NCBI GenBank assembly: GCA_014058105.1
Contig: JACGCM010000012.1
Location: 930,001-994,000, forward strand
Reading direction: 5' to 3'
Source of the DNA: Kingdonia uniflora
Lineage: Eukaryota > Streptophyta > Magnoliopsida > Ranunculales > Circaeasteraceae
DNA length: 64,000 nt
Shown: piece after piece, positions 35,196 to 46,508 of the stretch
Numbering within the stretch: the stretch's first letter is position 1
Layout of the letters: every line of letters begins with the position of its first letter
Made by a program: the position numbers and the translations under genes
Notes under the pieces: generated by a model
The model's input: only the letters and a program-made list of their open reading frames with translations
Told to the model about the DNA's origin: nothing
Database searches by the model: none

Positions 35196-35786
35196 GGCCC
35201 TCCGTCTGTCTCTAGCATACGGAGAGGTGAGGAGGATGCAGAGGATCATTTTCTTCTATGGGCCATAGTTTTTTGGCTGCAAAGAAGATCCTTCATCTGT
35301 GAAATTTATCTCTGACTTCCCTGTGTCTTGGTGCATGGGATCAAAGTTTGGCATTTGCGTCGTCTTGAACTATTCGAATCTTGAAAAAGGATTTTGAGTT
35401 AATATTTGATGTAAAATCTCTATTGTAAAGTATTCTGTAAAAGTAACTTTCGGACTAAATAAAATATATATTTTCTGTGATGATGATTGTGTGTCTTCGT
35501 GCTTGGCTATTTTCTTCTTATGTTTGTACCATAGGAATTGGTAATATAGATAAGTAGGTGAAGGGGAAATTTAGAGAAGGCCGAGTTGTTGGTTCAAATT
35601 TGAAGTCTCATCTCTGTGTAAGTTTTTTGTGCTGCCATATATGCGTCTGAGGGGATATTTTATGTCGTGAGGTGATGAGCTGTCACGATATTCTGCATAT
35701 ATATTTTGTTGTTCAGAGATGTGCGTGCCAATATATTTAGAGGAAAATTTGTGGAGTAATTGATTTTGTGGAGATCTTCCTTTGTC
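35196..35786. other. Spacer between antisense ORFs A1 and A2
   Basis: A 147-codon minus-strand ORF (35571-36014) overlaps A2 but has no family motif and lies outside the usual gag-pol span. No other feature seen. Confidence 0.35.
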
Positions 35787-35794
35787 TATAAGTA
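35786..35794 (+). promoter_or_regulatory. TATA-like box for antisense ORF A2
   Basis: CTATAAGTA, about 50 bp upstream of the ATG at 35844. Confidence 0.35.
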
Positions 35795-35843
35795 GGGATT
35801 CCTTGCTAATGTTACTTGTATTGCTCTGCAGTTGTGTTCGAGT

Positions 35844-36158
35844 ATGGTGAGGACTCGGTCTTAGTGTACTCAGCAGGCGGTGGATGGCTGGTTTTATATC
35901 AAGGTTACAGAACTCCGTGAACGCTATTTTCGTCATTTGTCGTATGATGTTATTCTTCTGGAATGGCCGTTGAATCTGGTTGGCTAGGATGATCAAGGTA
36001 GGCGTGTCGAGCAAGATTACTTTGTCTAGTACAATATTTTTTGTAAGTCACTGCTGGATCCCTACGTGCGAGAACTGACTGTCGGACAACTCGCATGTGA
36101 CAAGATCTTGGAAGAGGATGCAAGGGAGGTGAACAGGGAGTTAATTCTGTGTGGGTAA
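35844..36158 (+). pseudogene. Antisense ORF A2 of the Tat element
   Basis: One frame of 104 codons from ATG 35844 to the stop at 36156, broken by three in-frame stops. Reads MVRTRS, VTELRERYFRHLSYDVILLE, LDPYVRELTVGQLACDKILE, EDAREVNREL. It aligns loosely with A1 along its length, suggesting the two arose by duplication. No known domain. Confidence 0.5.
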
Positions 36159-36660
36159 CCGAACCATCGGAGGTGCTTCAGATGTGACTGGGGAGCTCGG
36201 TGAGCTCGAGGTTGTGAGACTTGTAGAAACAAATTTGTTTTGTAGTAGTGCTCTGTAGTAGATAAAATGTAACCTGAGAGATTATGAGAGAATAATGTAT
36301 ATGATGTTTCGATCTAATTGAATAAAGTATACTGTTATAATCATTGTGTACGGATACTGCGTATGACAGCTATAGGACTTTAACAGTTGTATTGATATCT
36401 TCAAATTTTGAAAATTGAGTTATTTTAGGATAGTTTGTACGATCTTGGTAGAGTATAAGTAAGATGATTGGTTATTTTGGTACGAAACTGAGAAAAGGTA
36501 TAGGGTTGGTAATGGCAGATAACTGAGATAAACGTGATGGTGGCAAACGTTATCACGGTAGTCATGATGATGTTGTAAAATGAAAAGACGTGTCTATAGC
36601 AACAGCGGGGATGACTGACACGTGTCAGAAGGAGCCGTCATTTCAGAAACTGATGGGGAG

Positions 36661-36668
36661 TATAAAAA
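36661..36668 (+). promoter_or_regulatory. TATA box before the third antisense unit
   Basis: TATAAAAA followed 27 bp later by a pyrimidine-rich stretch (CATTCTCTCCCTCAT) and at 36722 by an ATG. Confidence 0.45.
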
Positions 36669-36721
36669 CTCATTCTCTCCCTCATAAAATTGTTTATAGT
36701 TTCAGAGATAGAGAAAAGTGG

Positions 36722-36886
36722 TATGCATCTCATTGTCAAGGAGATGAGGCATTTGAGTGTTGATTGCATGTTGAGAAGGATATCTTCATCGAGTAATCGG
36801 AGGTTGTTAGATAAGCAATGGGAACGCTCATATTCGAAGAGGCGTCCGGGTAAAGCAGAAGATTGTTGCTCAGCAAGTACAGGTTA
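36722..36886 (+). CDS. Small antisense ORF A3 (possible first exon)
   Basis: 54 codons: MHLIVKEMRHLSVDCMLRR, serine-rich SSSSNRR, basic SYSKRRPGKAED, stop right after GTACAG|GTTAG. The stop overlaps a good splice-donor sequence (CAGGTTAGAG), so this may be a first exon of the longer antisense gene. No known domain. Confidence 0.3.
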
Positions 36887-37699
36887 GAGGTGAAAACTTA
36901 TGACAGTTTTGATCTTTGTAAATACTCTGTATAGTAATTTGTAATCGTTAGTACTCTGTTTAGTTTGTTTTTAACGGGGGTTTTCAGAGGAAAAGATAAT
37001 AATGAAAGAGAGTTAGTAATGGAAGGTTTGTGCATATGTTGTTTTAGAGAGAGAACAAATGTTTGTTGGAGATAAAGAGGAAAATTTGAAATGATTTTAT
37101 TTTATTTTTGAGATTGTAGGGAGAATAGACGTGTTGACTTGGTAGAGGGTGGGTCAATTTGTACTATTTGTAACATAGTGATAAAATATGCCTCTGTATC
37201 TGTAGGTTCAATATGCATTCTAAACCTATTATTCTTGCTAGTAATCTCATAGTCTCGTCTAATTCTTAGGAAACATCGTCTTCATTGAGGGAGAACGATA
37301 GAGGTGGTGGGGCCCAGTAGATATGAAGGCGTAAAGGAGAGAGAGGATGAAAGAGAGAGAAGCTTTATCATATACCCTGAGGGGGTGGATATAGGGAAAG
37401 AGTATTTAAGAAATAAAAAGAAATGCCCAGGAGAGTAGGACAAATAAGTTGAAGAGCAAGGTCTCTGGTTCAGAGCCTATATCCCCGAGAAAGGGAAGGA
37501 AGCGACATACTACCAAGTTCCCTATTTAGAAAAATGGAAGAAAGAGAGAGGTATTGGTGAGGGGGTTAACCTCTTGTATTACAATGGGCTCAGGCTCTCA
37601 GGCCCGAGTGGGGGGCTTTTATGTTTCTTGAATCAGGTCGAATACGCCCGTAGAATTTTGCTGATCTATTTTCATAAAGGGGTCATGAATGCGTTACAG
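36887..37699 (+). other. Antisense region, weak coding remains
   Basis: No uninterrupted ORF. 37400-37680 can be read with stops as a basic then hydrophobic segment (for example GGLLCFLNQVEYARRI-like) that leads into the ORF at 37715. This fits the N-terminal part of a 'putative gypsy type transposon' (PF04195-like) protein, by recollection of its layout rather than by search. Confidence 0.3.
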
Positions 37700-39306
37700 T
37701 ACTGCCCTGCCTAATTGAATGGGAATGTGTATAAAATGATGAGGATGTGTGAGGCCCTAAATGAAAAATGGAGGAAGGAGGGGTCTGCGAAGAAGTTCGC
37801 AGCGGAAGATATTTTGAAATTTTATAAGTTTAAGTATATGGAGGGTCGAAACTGTGGTTACCTGCATAGCGATTCGGCTAGACCAAAATTCTTTAATTTT
37901 GAGTCTTCGGGTAGGCCATGAAGTGACCACCTTGTGTGGGTTGAGGGCAGCTGTTTGTAGGTTCCAGATGAACCAACGCTCGAGTTGATCCATAAATATA
38001 TTAATCCGAGTAAGTAATGTTGACCAATCTTTAAATAATTCATAACTATGTCTGCATGTTGTGTTCCTGATATTCTGTTCCTTTTATTCTGCAGAACCCA
38101 AACTGTTGGCTACTCCAGATAAAACTAGTATGTTCGATTGTGTTGCCCGCGACCAAGACGAGCTCATGGAGGTACTCAGTGAATTGGGTATTCGAAGGCA
38201 CAAACGGGTAGATTCAATAGTGTTAAAAGTTCAACGAGTTCAAAAGAAACGAGCTATGGCCGAGGGGAAGACTGTTGAGACCGTGGCTGACTTGCTTAGT
38301 CCTCCACATTTTGTACCTCAGACTCTCAAGCAGCTTACTCGCAAAAGTTGAAAGTTAGTGCAGCAAAGTAGTTTGGTTGTTGAGGTTGTGTCCACAGAAC
38401 AAGAGCCTACAAATTCTACTGCTGGAGACCTGCCCGAAACACATAAAGTGGGCGTGTCTGTGCTAGGGGATGTTAAGAAGAGCTGAAAGAGGAAGCGGCC
38501 TGTGGGTGAGGACAGTGGTCGGACGAAACCTCTTGCTGCGGCCAAGATACAAGAGTTGGAGCAGAGATACTGTCAGATGGCCGAGATGGACGCGCAGAAG
38601 CTCGAGGATGAGTATCTCGAGTACACGTTTGCGGTATGTTTTGCTAACAAACTGTGTGCTTGCCGTTGCTTTCGAACTGATTTTTTTTTGAACTGACTCT
38701 TCTATTTTTGGAGATACTGTCAGATGGAGCAGAGATACTGTCAGATGGCCGAGATGGACGCGCAGAAGCTCGAGGATGAGTATCTCGAGTACACGTTCGC
38801 GGTATGTTTTGCTAACAAACTGTGTGCTTGCCGTTACTTTTGAACTGATTTTTTTTTAACTGACTCTTCTATTTTTCTTGTGTTGACAGCTGTCAACAAT
38901 GCTAAAGGGGGCCATACAATGTCTAGGAAAGAGAAGCCTAGAGTTTGATGCTTTGAAGGTGAAGTTCGAGGCTCAGTCAGCTCGCATGAAGGAGCCCGAG
39001 AGTAACCTTCAATTGGAGAGAGAGAGAAGGGTTGTAGAAGCTATTGCAGCTGTAGTAAAGTACAGTGAGCTATCAAAGCATGACAAGCTCATGTCTGATG
39101 CGGTTGCGGCAGCTTTAGTGGAAAGTGATCATTTCATCAAGTCGTACTACTATTTTGGGTTGAGTGTTGATGATGTATCTTTGGCTCAGAATGGTAGGTA
39201 CATGGAGATCGAGCTTCCTACTGAGGAGGAACAGATGGGTGGTGGTGTGTCTGAGAAAGTGCATCTTCCTCCAGGCAGTGCAGAGGTGGTTCATACTATT
39301 GAGTAG
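37700..39306 (+). pseudogene. Antisense coiled-coil gene of the Tat element, part 1
   Basis: Plus-strand exons with introns. 37715-37921: EALNEKWRKEGSAKKFAAED. About 38095-38351: TSMFDCVARDQDELMEVL, RRHKRVDSIVLKVQRVQKKR. About 38480-38630: DAQKLEDEYLEYTFA followed by the donor GTATGT. After TTGTGTTGACAG at 38889: LSTMLKGAIQCLGKRSLEFD and a charged heptad-like coil (KVKFEAQSARMKEPESNLQL), AAALVESDHFIKSYYYFGLS, to the stop at 39304. Similar antisense genes, annotated as PF04195 'putative gypsy type transposon', occur in Tat-clade elements; the match is inferred. Function unknown. Confidence 0.55.
38559..38876 (+). repeat. 168-bp tandem duplication with exon end and splice donor
   Basis: GAGCAGAGATACTGTCAGAT... 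starts at 38559 and again at 38727. Each copy carries the same exon end and its GTATGTTTTG donor, plus the start of the intron; the acceptor occurs once, after the second copy. The two copies differ at only a few positions. Confidence 0.85.
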
Positions 39307-39559
39307 ACTTTGAACCCTCTGTTGGAGCGTCTTGAAATAGTTCCTTCTCCGGGGAAAACACTAAAATCTCCTTCTGAGATAGACATTTAGCAAGCCCCTT
39401 TCAACGTTCTGTAGTATCTTATCTTCTATTTTTCAGTTCGCGTGACATAGATTGTGATAGTACTTTGTATAATTGTACACTATTTTTTAGTGATATTTTG
39501 AAATATGTTTTTTGTGAATGTTTGGTATTAAAATAAGGTATCTGTAATCTGGGTAGGAG

Positions 39560-40752
39560 ATAGAGCGTTTGAGAAAAATGAACTCCGAATTGGAGAAGTC
39601 GCTGGGTAAAGCGAGGGACTCCGCGGCCCGTATTCAACAGGTACTTAACAAAACTAAATACGAGAGAAGGTAATTTAAGTTAAATTTAGAGAAAACTTTT
39701 AGAGAGTTATATGACCTACAATGTAAATATGCTAAGATAAAAGTGGAGAGAGACGAAGTGTTAAAAATGGAAGAGGAAAGGGGGGTAGTAGTTTGAAAAC
39801 CCAAGGAGTTGGTTTGTTTTTCAGGCCCGAGTGATAGAGCGCGGTGTCAGAGTCTGTTATTAGTTCTGACTTTATATTTTGAGGTCGAAGTAGATAGTGA
39901 GTAAGGGTTAAAGGAGGTCTATCTAGAGTTGTTGAGGGAGAGAGATATAGGTCCAGACCCAGCACGAGTTATGTTTTTAGCTCAAGAAGCATATAATCAC
40001 CATAGTTTAGAAGCAAAAAAATGCTCAGCTCGGGCTGGTGTTACTGTTGCATGGGGTAATATAGAACCTTTATCTGATGTCTTTGGCTTTATGTAGGATC
40101 AGAGGGCTATGAGGATTGTATTTATCAAGATAAGGAAAGAGCAGATAACGGTTCAAGCACAATTTGAGGGTGAGGTAAAGGGGTTACAAGATAAGTTATC
40201 GCTACAGATGGAACATAAGATGTTTTTAGCAACGCGGCTGTCGAAAGAAGTGGTTGTCCGAATGAAGGTGGAGGCCGAAATGAGGGCTTTAGGTGTGCTA
40301 CTAAAAAACCGCGTCAATGGTTGCATGAAGCACAAACAAAATTGAAGGAACATCTGTGCCCCTCGCGAGCAAAAGGTGATGCTTGAACGAAGTATGAGCG
40401 TCCTATAGACAACATTATCGAGTTTTATGGGTGGGAACTAGTTAGAATAGAGAACGCCTTTAGGAATTTTGCTGAGGAGTGCGGGATGGATTTAGAAGTG
40501 GAGAATTCCAAAGTAGAAAACCTGTGGTTTAATCGAGGTGAAGAAGTAATCGTTGGTGACCACTCCCGCCCGAGGTCGCGAGAGCAGTCCTCAGAAGAGG
40601 AAGAGGTCGAGCCTCTGATATCCCAAACCCGACGCAAACAACGTCAACAGGAGGTCGTGGCATTTACCACGCCGGTAGACGTGCAGGTGTCGAGTAGAAA
40701 GGCAGGGAGAGACAAGCTAAGATTGTCTCCAGCGCAGAAAAGTGATAAATAA
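39560..40752 (+). pseudogene. Antisense coiled-coil gene, part 2
   Basis: Broken reading with long charged helices: 40109-40345 (FEGEVKGLQDKLSLQMEHKM, LSKEVVVRMKVEAEMRAL) and 40486-40752 (MDLEVENSKVENLWFNRGEE, then an acidic/basic tail REQSSEEEEVEPLISQTRRK ending AQKSDK stop). GCTCAAGAAGCATATAATC near 39980 continues the helix-like theme. The tail at 40752 looks like a genuine C-terminus followed by a 3' region with TGTAAC-type sequence. It may be a second gene rather than a continuation of part 1. Confidence 0.4.
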
Positions 40753-40989
40753 ATTGCTCTTATTTTTCCATGATTAGCTCTTCGTAATTTTTTGATGAGA
40801 AATGTAACCTGTGTTTTTTGTTAGAACGGAATGATGCATCTGATTTATTCAGATAACACGTTCTTGATATAACCTTGTAAACTGTTACATGTACTCCGTT
40901 GTTATGATGAATTATTATAAATGTAATTAGTTGTGATAGGTTGATATGGTTGCTGTACAAAACCAGTGCGGCATATTACACGTAGAAAA

Positions 40990-42032
40990 TAAATAACTAC
41001 TTGCTGAGTTAAGATGGAGTCGAGAGGCCAAAAAATTGGCAATTGCGACAGAAGAAAAATTGAGGACGGAGATGAGTGGAACTTTTCAAGAGAAAGAGGC
41101 GGCGATGTCTGTCTGTTTGAGGAAGATAGAAAGTTTGGAGGCAAAGATAAGAAAAATGGACTTGGAGGTGAACTTGGACAAGCTAGTCAATAGGGTGTTG
41201 AATTGTTATTTGCGCGTGCACAGATTGCAGAATTATAGGTCGCGCAAGAGGCCGAAGGAAATACTGTGAAGGAGCTGCAGTTTTAAGTGAATGTGCATGA
41301 AGCGGTGATAAGCGAGATTAGAGCTCGTACTCGCATGTATGAAGTACTGTGGTTGGTTACTGGTATGGTGGTGGGAAAAAGATTGAGGGAGTTTGTGCTC
41401 AACATAATGAAGTCATAAAGAAGGACTGGAACAAAATATGTGATCTATAACAGCTTGCACAAAAGTGTCACCTGGATGTCTTGGAATACCAGGTTGACAA
41501 TGAAAGACTTTGAAGCGCGAATGCGAAGCTAGAGGAAGATCTGTTGCGGTTAGAGGTAAAATATGATTCAAAGCGGGTAGAATGTGAAAGTTATGAGAAT
41601 TCAATATCTCTGATTTATCATATGGATGTATTCATGACCATGTTGGCAGCTCGGAATGCTGATGTGTGTCGTGCAGCATGATGTGGGAACGATCATTATA
41701 AGCAGCTGGAACACAATTTGAAGGAGGGGTGTAAGCTGAGTGAATTCCTTCTCAGTAGGCAGGTAAAAAATGAGGTAGGTAGTAGTCATGAGAGAGAGTT
41801 GGTCGCAGTAATCTCGTTTTTTACAGTAAAATTGAAGAGGGTGGAAGCGAAGAGTAAGAGGGTAAGTGACGGTTTGATCTCCCAAGGTGTAGAATGTGAG
41901 ATGGAGGTAATCCGATCTGAATATTTAGAACCTATGATATCCAGGATTAGATCGTTTAAACAGTGGATGGTTAGAGTGGGGAAGAAGATTGTTATTGGGA
42001 AGATGCCAGACTTTATGCGGCACAAGTTGTAG
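40990..42032 (+). pseudogene. Antisense coiled-coil gene, part 3
   Basis: ORFs 41036-41269 (EKEAAMSVCLRKIESLEAKI) and 41718-42032 (ELVAVISFFTVKLKRVEAKS, YLEPMISRIRSFKQWMVRVG) separated by stops. Between them 41300-41700 reads in the same style with breaks. The heavy glutamate/lysine content and heptad spacing resemble parts 1 and 2, so the antisense block appears to contain several related or duplicated coiled-coil units. Confidence 0.4.
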
Positions 42033-42300
42033 AAGGGTTCACTAGAGGACCTGGCAGGTCTTTCTAATGTGAGACATGAGTCGAGCGATAGTTCTATTGA
42101 AGAATGAATAATGTGATTATGTTGTATGTATACGAACAATGGATAGAAAAGAAATATGAATATAAACAGAAATGGTTAAGGATGAGTAGTAAACTATATT
42201 AACCATGTGTGGTACCACTGATAATGTCTTTAAAGTAGCTCACCTGGTAAACTAACCATGATGCGAGAGTTGATCAGTACGGTCGAGGCAACTCAATGTT

Positions 42301-42650
42301 CTGTAATCTGCGCTTAGCAATATTTGTAGGGTAATCGTACACAAGTATTTTATTGGTGTAAGAGTGTCGTACATCGAATGTTTGAGATAGATCGGTTTGG
42401 CCAAAGTAACAAACGATTTGTAATGTGTTCAGATGATCAACTTGGCCATAGCAACAAATGATCTGTAATCTGTATATAGAAATTTTTGTAGGGTAATCGA
42501 ACACAAGTATTTAATTGGTGTAAGATTGTCGTACAGTGAATGTATTGGATAGATTGGTTTGGACGAAGCAACAAACGATCTGTAATATATTAGATGATCA
42601 ATTTAGCCATAACAACAAATGATCTATAATCTGTGGATAGAAAGTCTGTG
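42301..42650. repeat. Tandem repeat, about 162-bp unit
   Basis: CTGTAATCTG begins units at 42301 and 42463, and a third, partial one starts with CTATAATCTG at 42624. Units share GTAGGGTAATCG-ACACAAGTAT, GGTGTAAGA-TGTCGTACA and CAACAAATGATCT-TAATCTG. It lies between the antisense ORFs and the integrase end. Confidence 0.85.
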
Positions 42651-42756
42651 CGGCATAGTAGAAAATGCTTATATATCTTCATTAAAACAATAATCTTTTA
42701 TTGATGTGAGCTCATCATGATAGTTTGGTTAAAAAAAGTAAACTGTGATAGGGGCG

Positions 42757-43990
42757 TTATCGATGATATAATTTTAGTCTCCTTGTGTTCCAAGGGCTAG
42801 GCACGTGCTCGCCATGCTCAGTGGCGAGGTCATAAGAACCAAGGCCGTTTTTCCCGATAATAACAAAATGACCTTCCCAGTTTTTAGATAATTTCTCGGT
42901 GTAGAGCTCTTTACGATGTTTTGGAATCTCTCGGAGGATCATATCCTTGATTTTGAACTCTCGATGTCTAACGCGCTTATTGTAAGATCGGGCTAACGCT
43001 TGATGATACCTTCCCAATTGCATGATTGCTTTATCTCGAGTCTCTTCAATCCAGTTCATATTACATGCCAACTTAAATTCATTTTCTTCATCAGTCATGG
43101 TATGGTCGCAAATAGGGTGATGATACTGAATTGGGATGATTGTATCGGTACTGTAAGCCAGGAGGAACGGTGTGCACCCAGTTGAAACTCAGGGCATAGT
43201 TTGATAAGCCCATAACACATGCGGTAGCTCCATGACCCAATTTCCTTTCTTTTTTGTTAGATACTTTTTAATTCCATCCACGATTGTGCGATTAGTGATC
43301 TTGGCTTAGCCATTTCCCTGCGGATAATAGGGATTTGAAGGGGAATGTATGATGTTGTACTGATTGAGGAATTCGACGACCTTGGAACAAACGAACTGGG
43401 GTCCATTGTCTATTCGGATGAGATAGGGGCAGCCAAATCGAATGATGATGTTTTTCCATATGAACTTGATGACCTCATATTCTTATGTGCGGCATAGAGG
43501 GACTGCTTCCACCCACTTAGTAAAGTAATATGTTGTGACTAAGAGATGTTTCCATTTTCCTGGGGCAGTAGGAAATTCGTAGACGAGGTCGAGGGCCCAT
43601 CTTTTAAATGGCCATACAACGTTGCTGGAATGTAATTCCAAAGCTGGAGCTCGAATTTGTGGACCATGTCATTGACAGGCATCGCATTTGCTTGTGAGCT
43701 CGATTGTTTGAGCTTTCATTTTAGGCCAGAAGACTCCTTGAGTAAAAGCTCGATTGGCTAGAGATCGTCCTACTGTGTGGGAACCACAAGTGCTTTATGT
43801 AGTTCGTATAGGAATTTTTAAGCTTCTTTGTAAGATAAGCATTCAAGATATGGGCTTGTGACCAAAATTTTGTATAAGAGACCATTTTCGACGATGAAGA
43901 GTTTGGCGTTATCAAGGACGCGCCTTCTTTTAGTGGGGTCTTGAGGTAGTTCGCCATCGAATGTGTTCTTTGTACCAATGTACTTGAGGA
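42757..43990 (-). pseudogene. Tat element integrase
   Basis: C-terminal domain is clear: SYNKRVRHREFKIKDMILRE, KLSKNWEGHFVIIGKNGLGS, HVPSPWNTRRLKLYHR (Tat-type integrase end). Upstream on the minus strand the core reads in pieces from about 43650 to 43250, with the zinc-binding part around 43750-43660. Multiple stops. No chromodomain follows, as expected for Tat. Confidence 0.8.
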
Positions 43991-44000
43991 AAGGTCGTCT

Positions 44001-44940
44001 CTAATCATCCTCATCTTCTTCAACGCCCCCAGTATTAACAGAATTTGAGTTGATGATGTTAATGCTAGGGGTTGAGATTACTTCAATCTTGAGATATCGA
44101 GCTTCTGAGCCCAGAACTCCTGCAAGGTATGCGAGGGAATTAGAATGTCTATTTTCTCCACGTGGCAAATGTTTAATGGAAATTTTCTTGAATCTACTCA
44201 TTTTGTCGGCTACGGCAGCTACGTAGTCGATCATTTTCCCATTCTTCTGGAATTTTTCTATGTAATGGTTTACAATGATCATAGAGTTCGTATATACGGA
44301 CAGCTCGAACACTCTAATTTCTATAGCCATGTCTAAACCGTGAATCATTGCCCCGTATTCTACTGCATTGTTGGTTGCCTTAAAATTTAGCCGGATTACC
44401 GTTTCAATCCTATGATAAGAAGGTGCAATCAGTACGATTCCAATGCCTGATCCTGTGGGTCCAAAAGATCCATCAGTAGCAGTATAGGCCGTGCTCTATA
44501 ATGAAAGTTGTCTTTTCTTGGTCTTCAGGTAGCATAGGTATCTGGTTATAGCCTGATGTGGCGTCCATCATAGATAGGAGCTCGTGCCTTGACGTAGAGT
44601 CAAGTAGGTTATTAATGACTGGGAGTGGGAAACTGTCATTCAGAGTATGTTTGTTCAGGTCGGTAAAATTCACGCATACCCTGACCTTCCTATTCTTCTT
44701 TGGTACTGCTACGATGTTCGATATCCATTATGGGTAATTGGCCTTGCGGATAAAGCCGACTTCGATAAGTTTTTCAATTTCCTTGTTGACCTCATCGCGA
44801 AGTCTTAGTGCTAAAGTCATCTATTTTTGTTTGATAACGATGGCGTTGTCCTTCAAATTGAGTTTATGACAGACCAGGTTCGGATCGAAACCAGTCATCT
44901 CGTAAAACATCCAGGCAAAGACGTTATTTTTTTCTTTAAG
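44001..44940 (-). pseudogene. Tat element RT and RNase H with large deletion
   Basis: RT first half: VNFTDLNKHTLNDSFPLPVI, HELLSMMDATSGYNQIPMLP, DQEKTTFIIEHGLYCY, then a stop. Directly after it the sequence enters the archaeal-type RNase H: GPTGSGIGIVLIAP, IRLNFKATNNAVEYGAMIHG, VYTNSMIIVNHYIEKF, ISIKHLPRGENRHSNSLAYL. The second half of RT, with its YxDD site, and the classical RNase H are missing, a deletion of well over 1 kb compared with complete elements. Confidence 0.85.
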
Positions 44941-45459
44941 AAACTGGATGAGAGTGTCACGCTCTGCAGGGGTTAGATAGGTTCTAATATATGTCCCCCA
45001 TTTGTATCCACTGATTTCAATGTATTTTATAATCTCTGCGTCGGGCAGATGTTGCCCTGTAGTGTTAACTGTATAGTTTTCTGTTGTCTTTTGTAATTCC
45101 TTGCGAGTTGATGTTCAGAAGGTGTTGGTTCGATGACGACGAAATTTTTGCAGGCTCGAGCTAATTTTTGACTTCCTTTTATTTCGTACACGTTACCCTC
45201 CCACTCAAAATGTAATGTTAAGTAGTATTAGGGTTGTACAGAGAAACCGGCAAAACTAAACCGAACCGGACCGAACCGACAGTTTTTGGCAGTTTTTAAC
45301 AGGGCCGGTTCGGTTTACAGTCCGAAAAGAGAGGAACCGGACTACCCCGGTTCGGTTACTGGTTACCCACCCCGGTTAACCGGCCAAACCGAACTGGGGG
45401 TAAACTAGTAAAACAACATATACTATATAAGGTATTAGGTTACCTTGAGACTTAGTCTT

Positions 45460-45970
45460 CTCTCTATCAGTCTTTCACCACCAGTTCACCAGTCTTCTAG
45501 TCTCTCTCGACTCTCTCTCTACTGATGAGATCTGATCTCTCTCAGTCTCTCTAGTCTTTCATTCCTTCCAACAGATCTGATCTCTCTCAGATCTGATCAC
45601 CACCACAGATCTGATCACAGGTAATCTTCTTCCTTCCACCGACCACATGTAATCTTCTTCCTCCTTCCACCGACTTCTACTCTCTCTCAAATTGTGATCC
45701 ATAGAGAGAAACTTCTTTAGTGCATCTCCACTGACTTCAGTGCACCCACCGACTTCTGATCTGATCTGATCACAATCATAGTTACAGCTTTTGATCTAAT
45801 CACTTCCACCGACTTCAATGCATCCACAGTTCTGATCCGATCTTCTATCTACTCTTCTTCTACGAATCTTCTCTCTACTCTTCTTCCACAGATCATTCCT
45901 TCACCACCACCATAGTTCTGATCTGATCATTCCTTCACCACCACAGTTCTGGTTTGATCTTCTCTCTACT
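45460..45970. repeat. CT-rich imperfect repeats inside the hAT element
   Basis: Repeated GATCTGATCTCTCTCAG, CTTCCACCGACTTC and TTCACCACCACAGTTCTG-type units, diverged. It could be an expanded 5'-leader-like sequence. No ORF. Confidence 0.6.
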
Positions 45971-46099
45971 CCTTTTAGAAGTATTGACTATATCGTCGTT
46001 CGATTTTTTGTTGTTGCTGCTGCTGTTGTGAGGGCTTAATGCAGAATACATAATCGACTTTTTGTTGTTGTTGCTGCTCTTTTTGTAATAATCGCCATG

Positions 46100-46318
46100 A
46101 AGACTCTGAGCACATGTTTATGGGTTGCTTGTTTTCTAGGCATATTTGGCAGGAGATACTTCACAAATGCACTACAATAGGGTTGTTACTAGCCTTGAAG
46201 GTGGTGAGATTCATTGGATTAGTAGTCTACCATGGAAGGACATTTAACTATATTGTGATCAGTGCAGCTTTTACTGCGTTTGTCTATCACATTTGGAATT
46301 GCAAGAACAACATAATTA
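46100..46318 (+). pseudogene. LINE zf-RVT fragment inside the hAT element
   Basis: HMFMGCLFSRHIWQEILHKC at the start and AAFTAFVYHIWNCKNN at the end fit the zf-RVT domain at the 3' end of plant LINE ORF2 (C...FS..iW..il ... a...YhIW..RN). The fragment is open, about 70 codons, with no other LINE domain. It runs straight into bZIP leader-like sequence at about 46318. Confidence 0.55.
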
Positions 46319-46344
46319 GTTTATGGGTTTATGTGTTTTCATGA
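46318..46344 (+). promoter_or_regulatory. Possible end of the conserved S1-bZIP upstream ORF
   Basis: SLWVYVFS then a stop (46342-46344), 164 nt before the bZIP start codon. S1-group bZIP mRNAs (bZIP11 family) carry a sucrose-responsive upstream peptide ending in YWFYVFS. Ending, distance and strand agree, but only the last codons are present. Confidence 0.45.
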
Positions 46345-46508
46345 ACTATCTCTCCAAAACTCATCTCTTCTAATCCCCTCTCTATTTTTAGCTAGTTTTC
46401 AAATAATTAGCTTATGGGTGTTGCTCTGTTTCACTGTATTTCAGAAATACTATTTCTTTGATCTTTTCATTTTTTATAACTACATTGTTATATCATAACT
46501 ATGGGCTA

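Noticed and set aside
35571..36014. 147-codon minus ORF in the Tat element
   Set aside because: It is the complement of the A2 ORF, shows no motif and lies outside gag-pol; likely a shadow.
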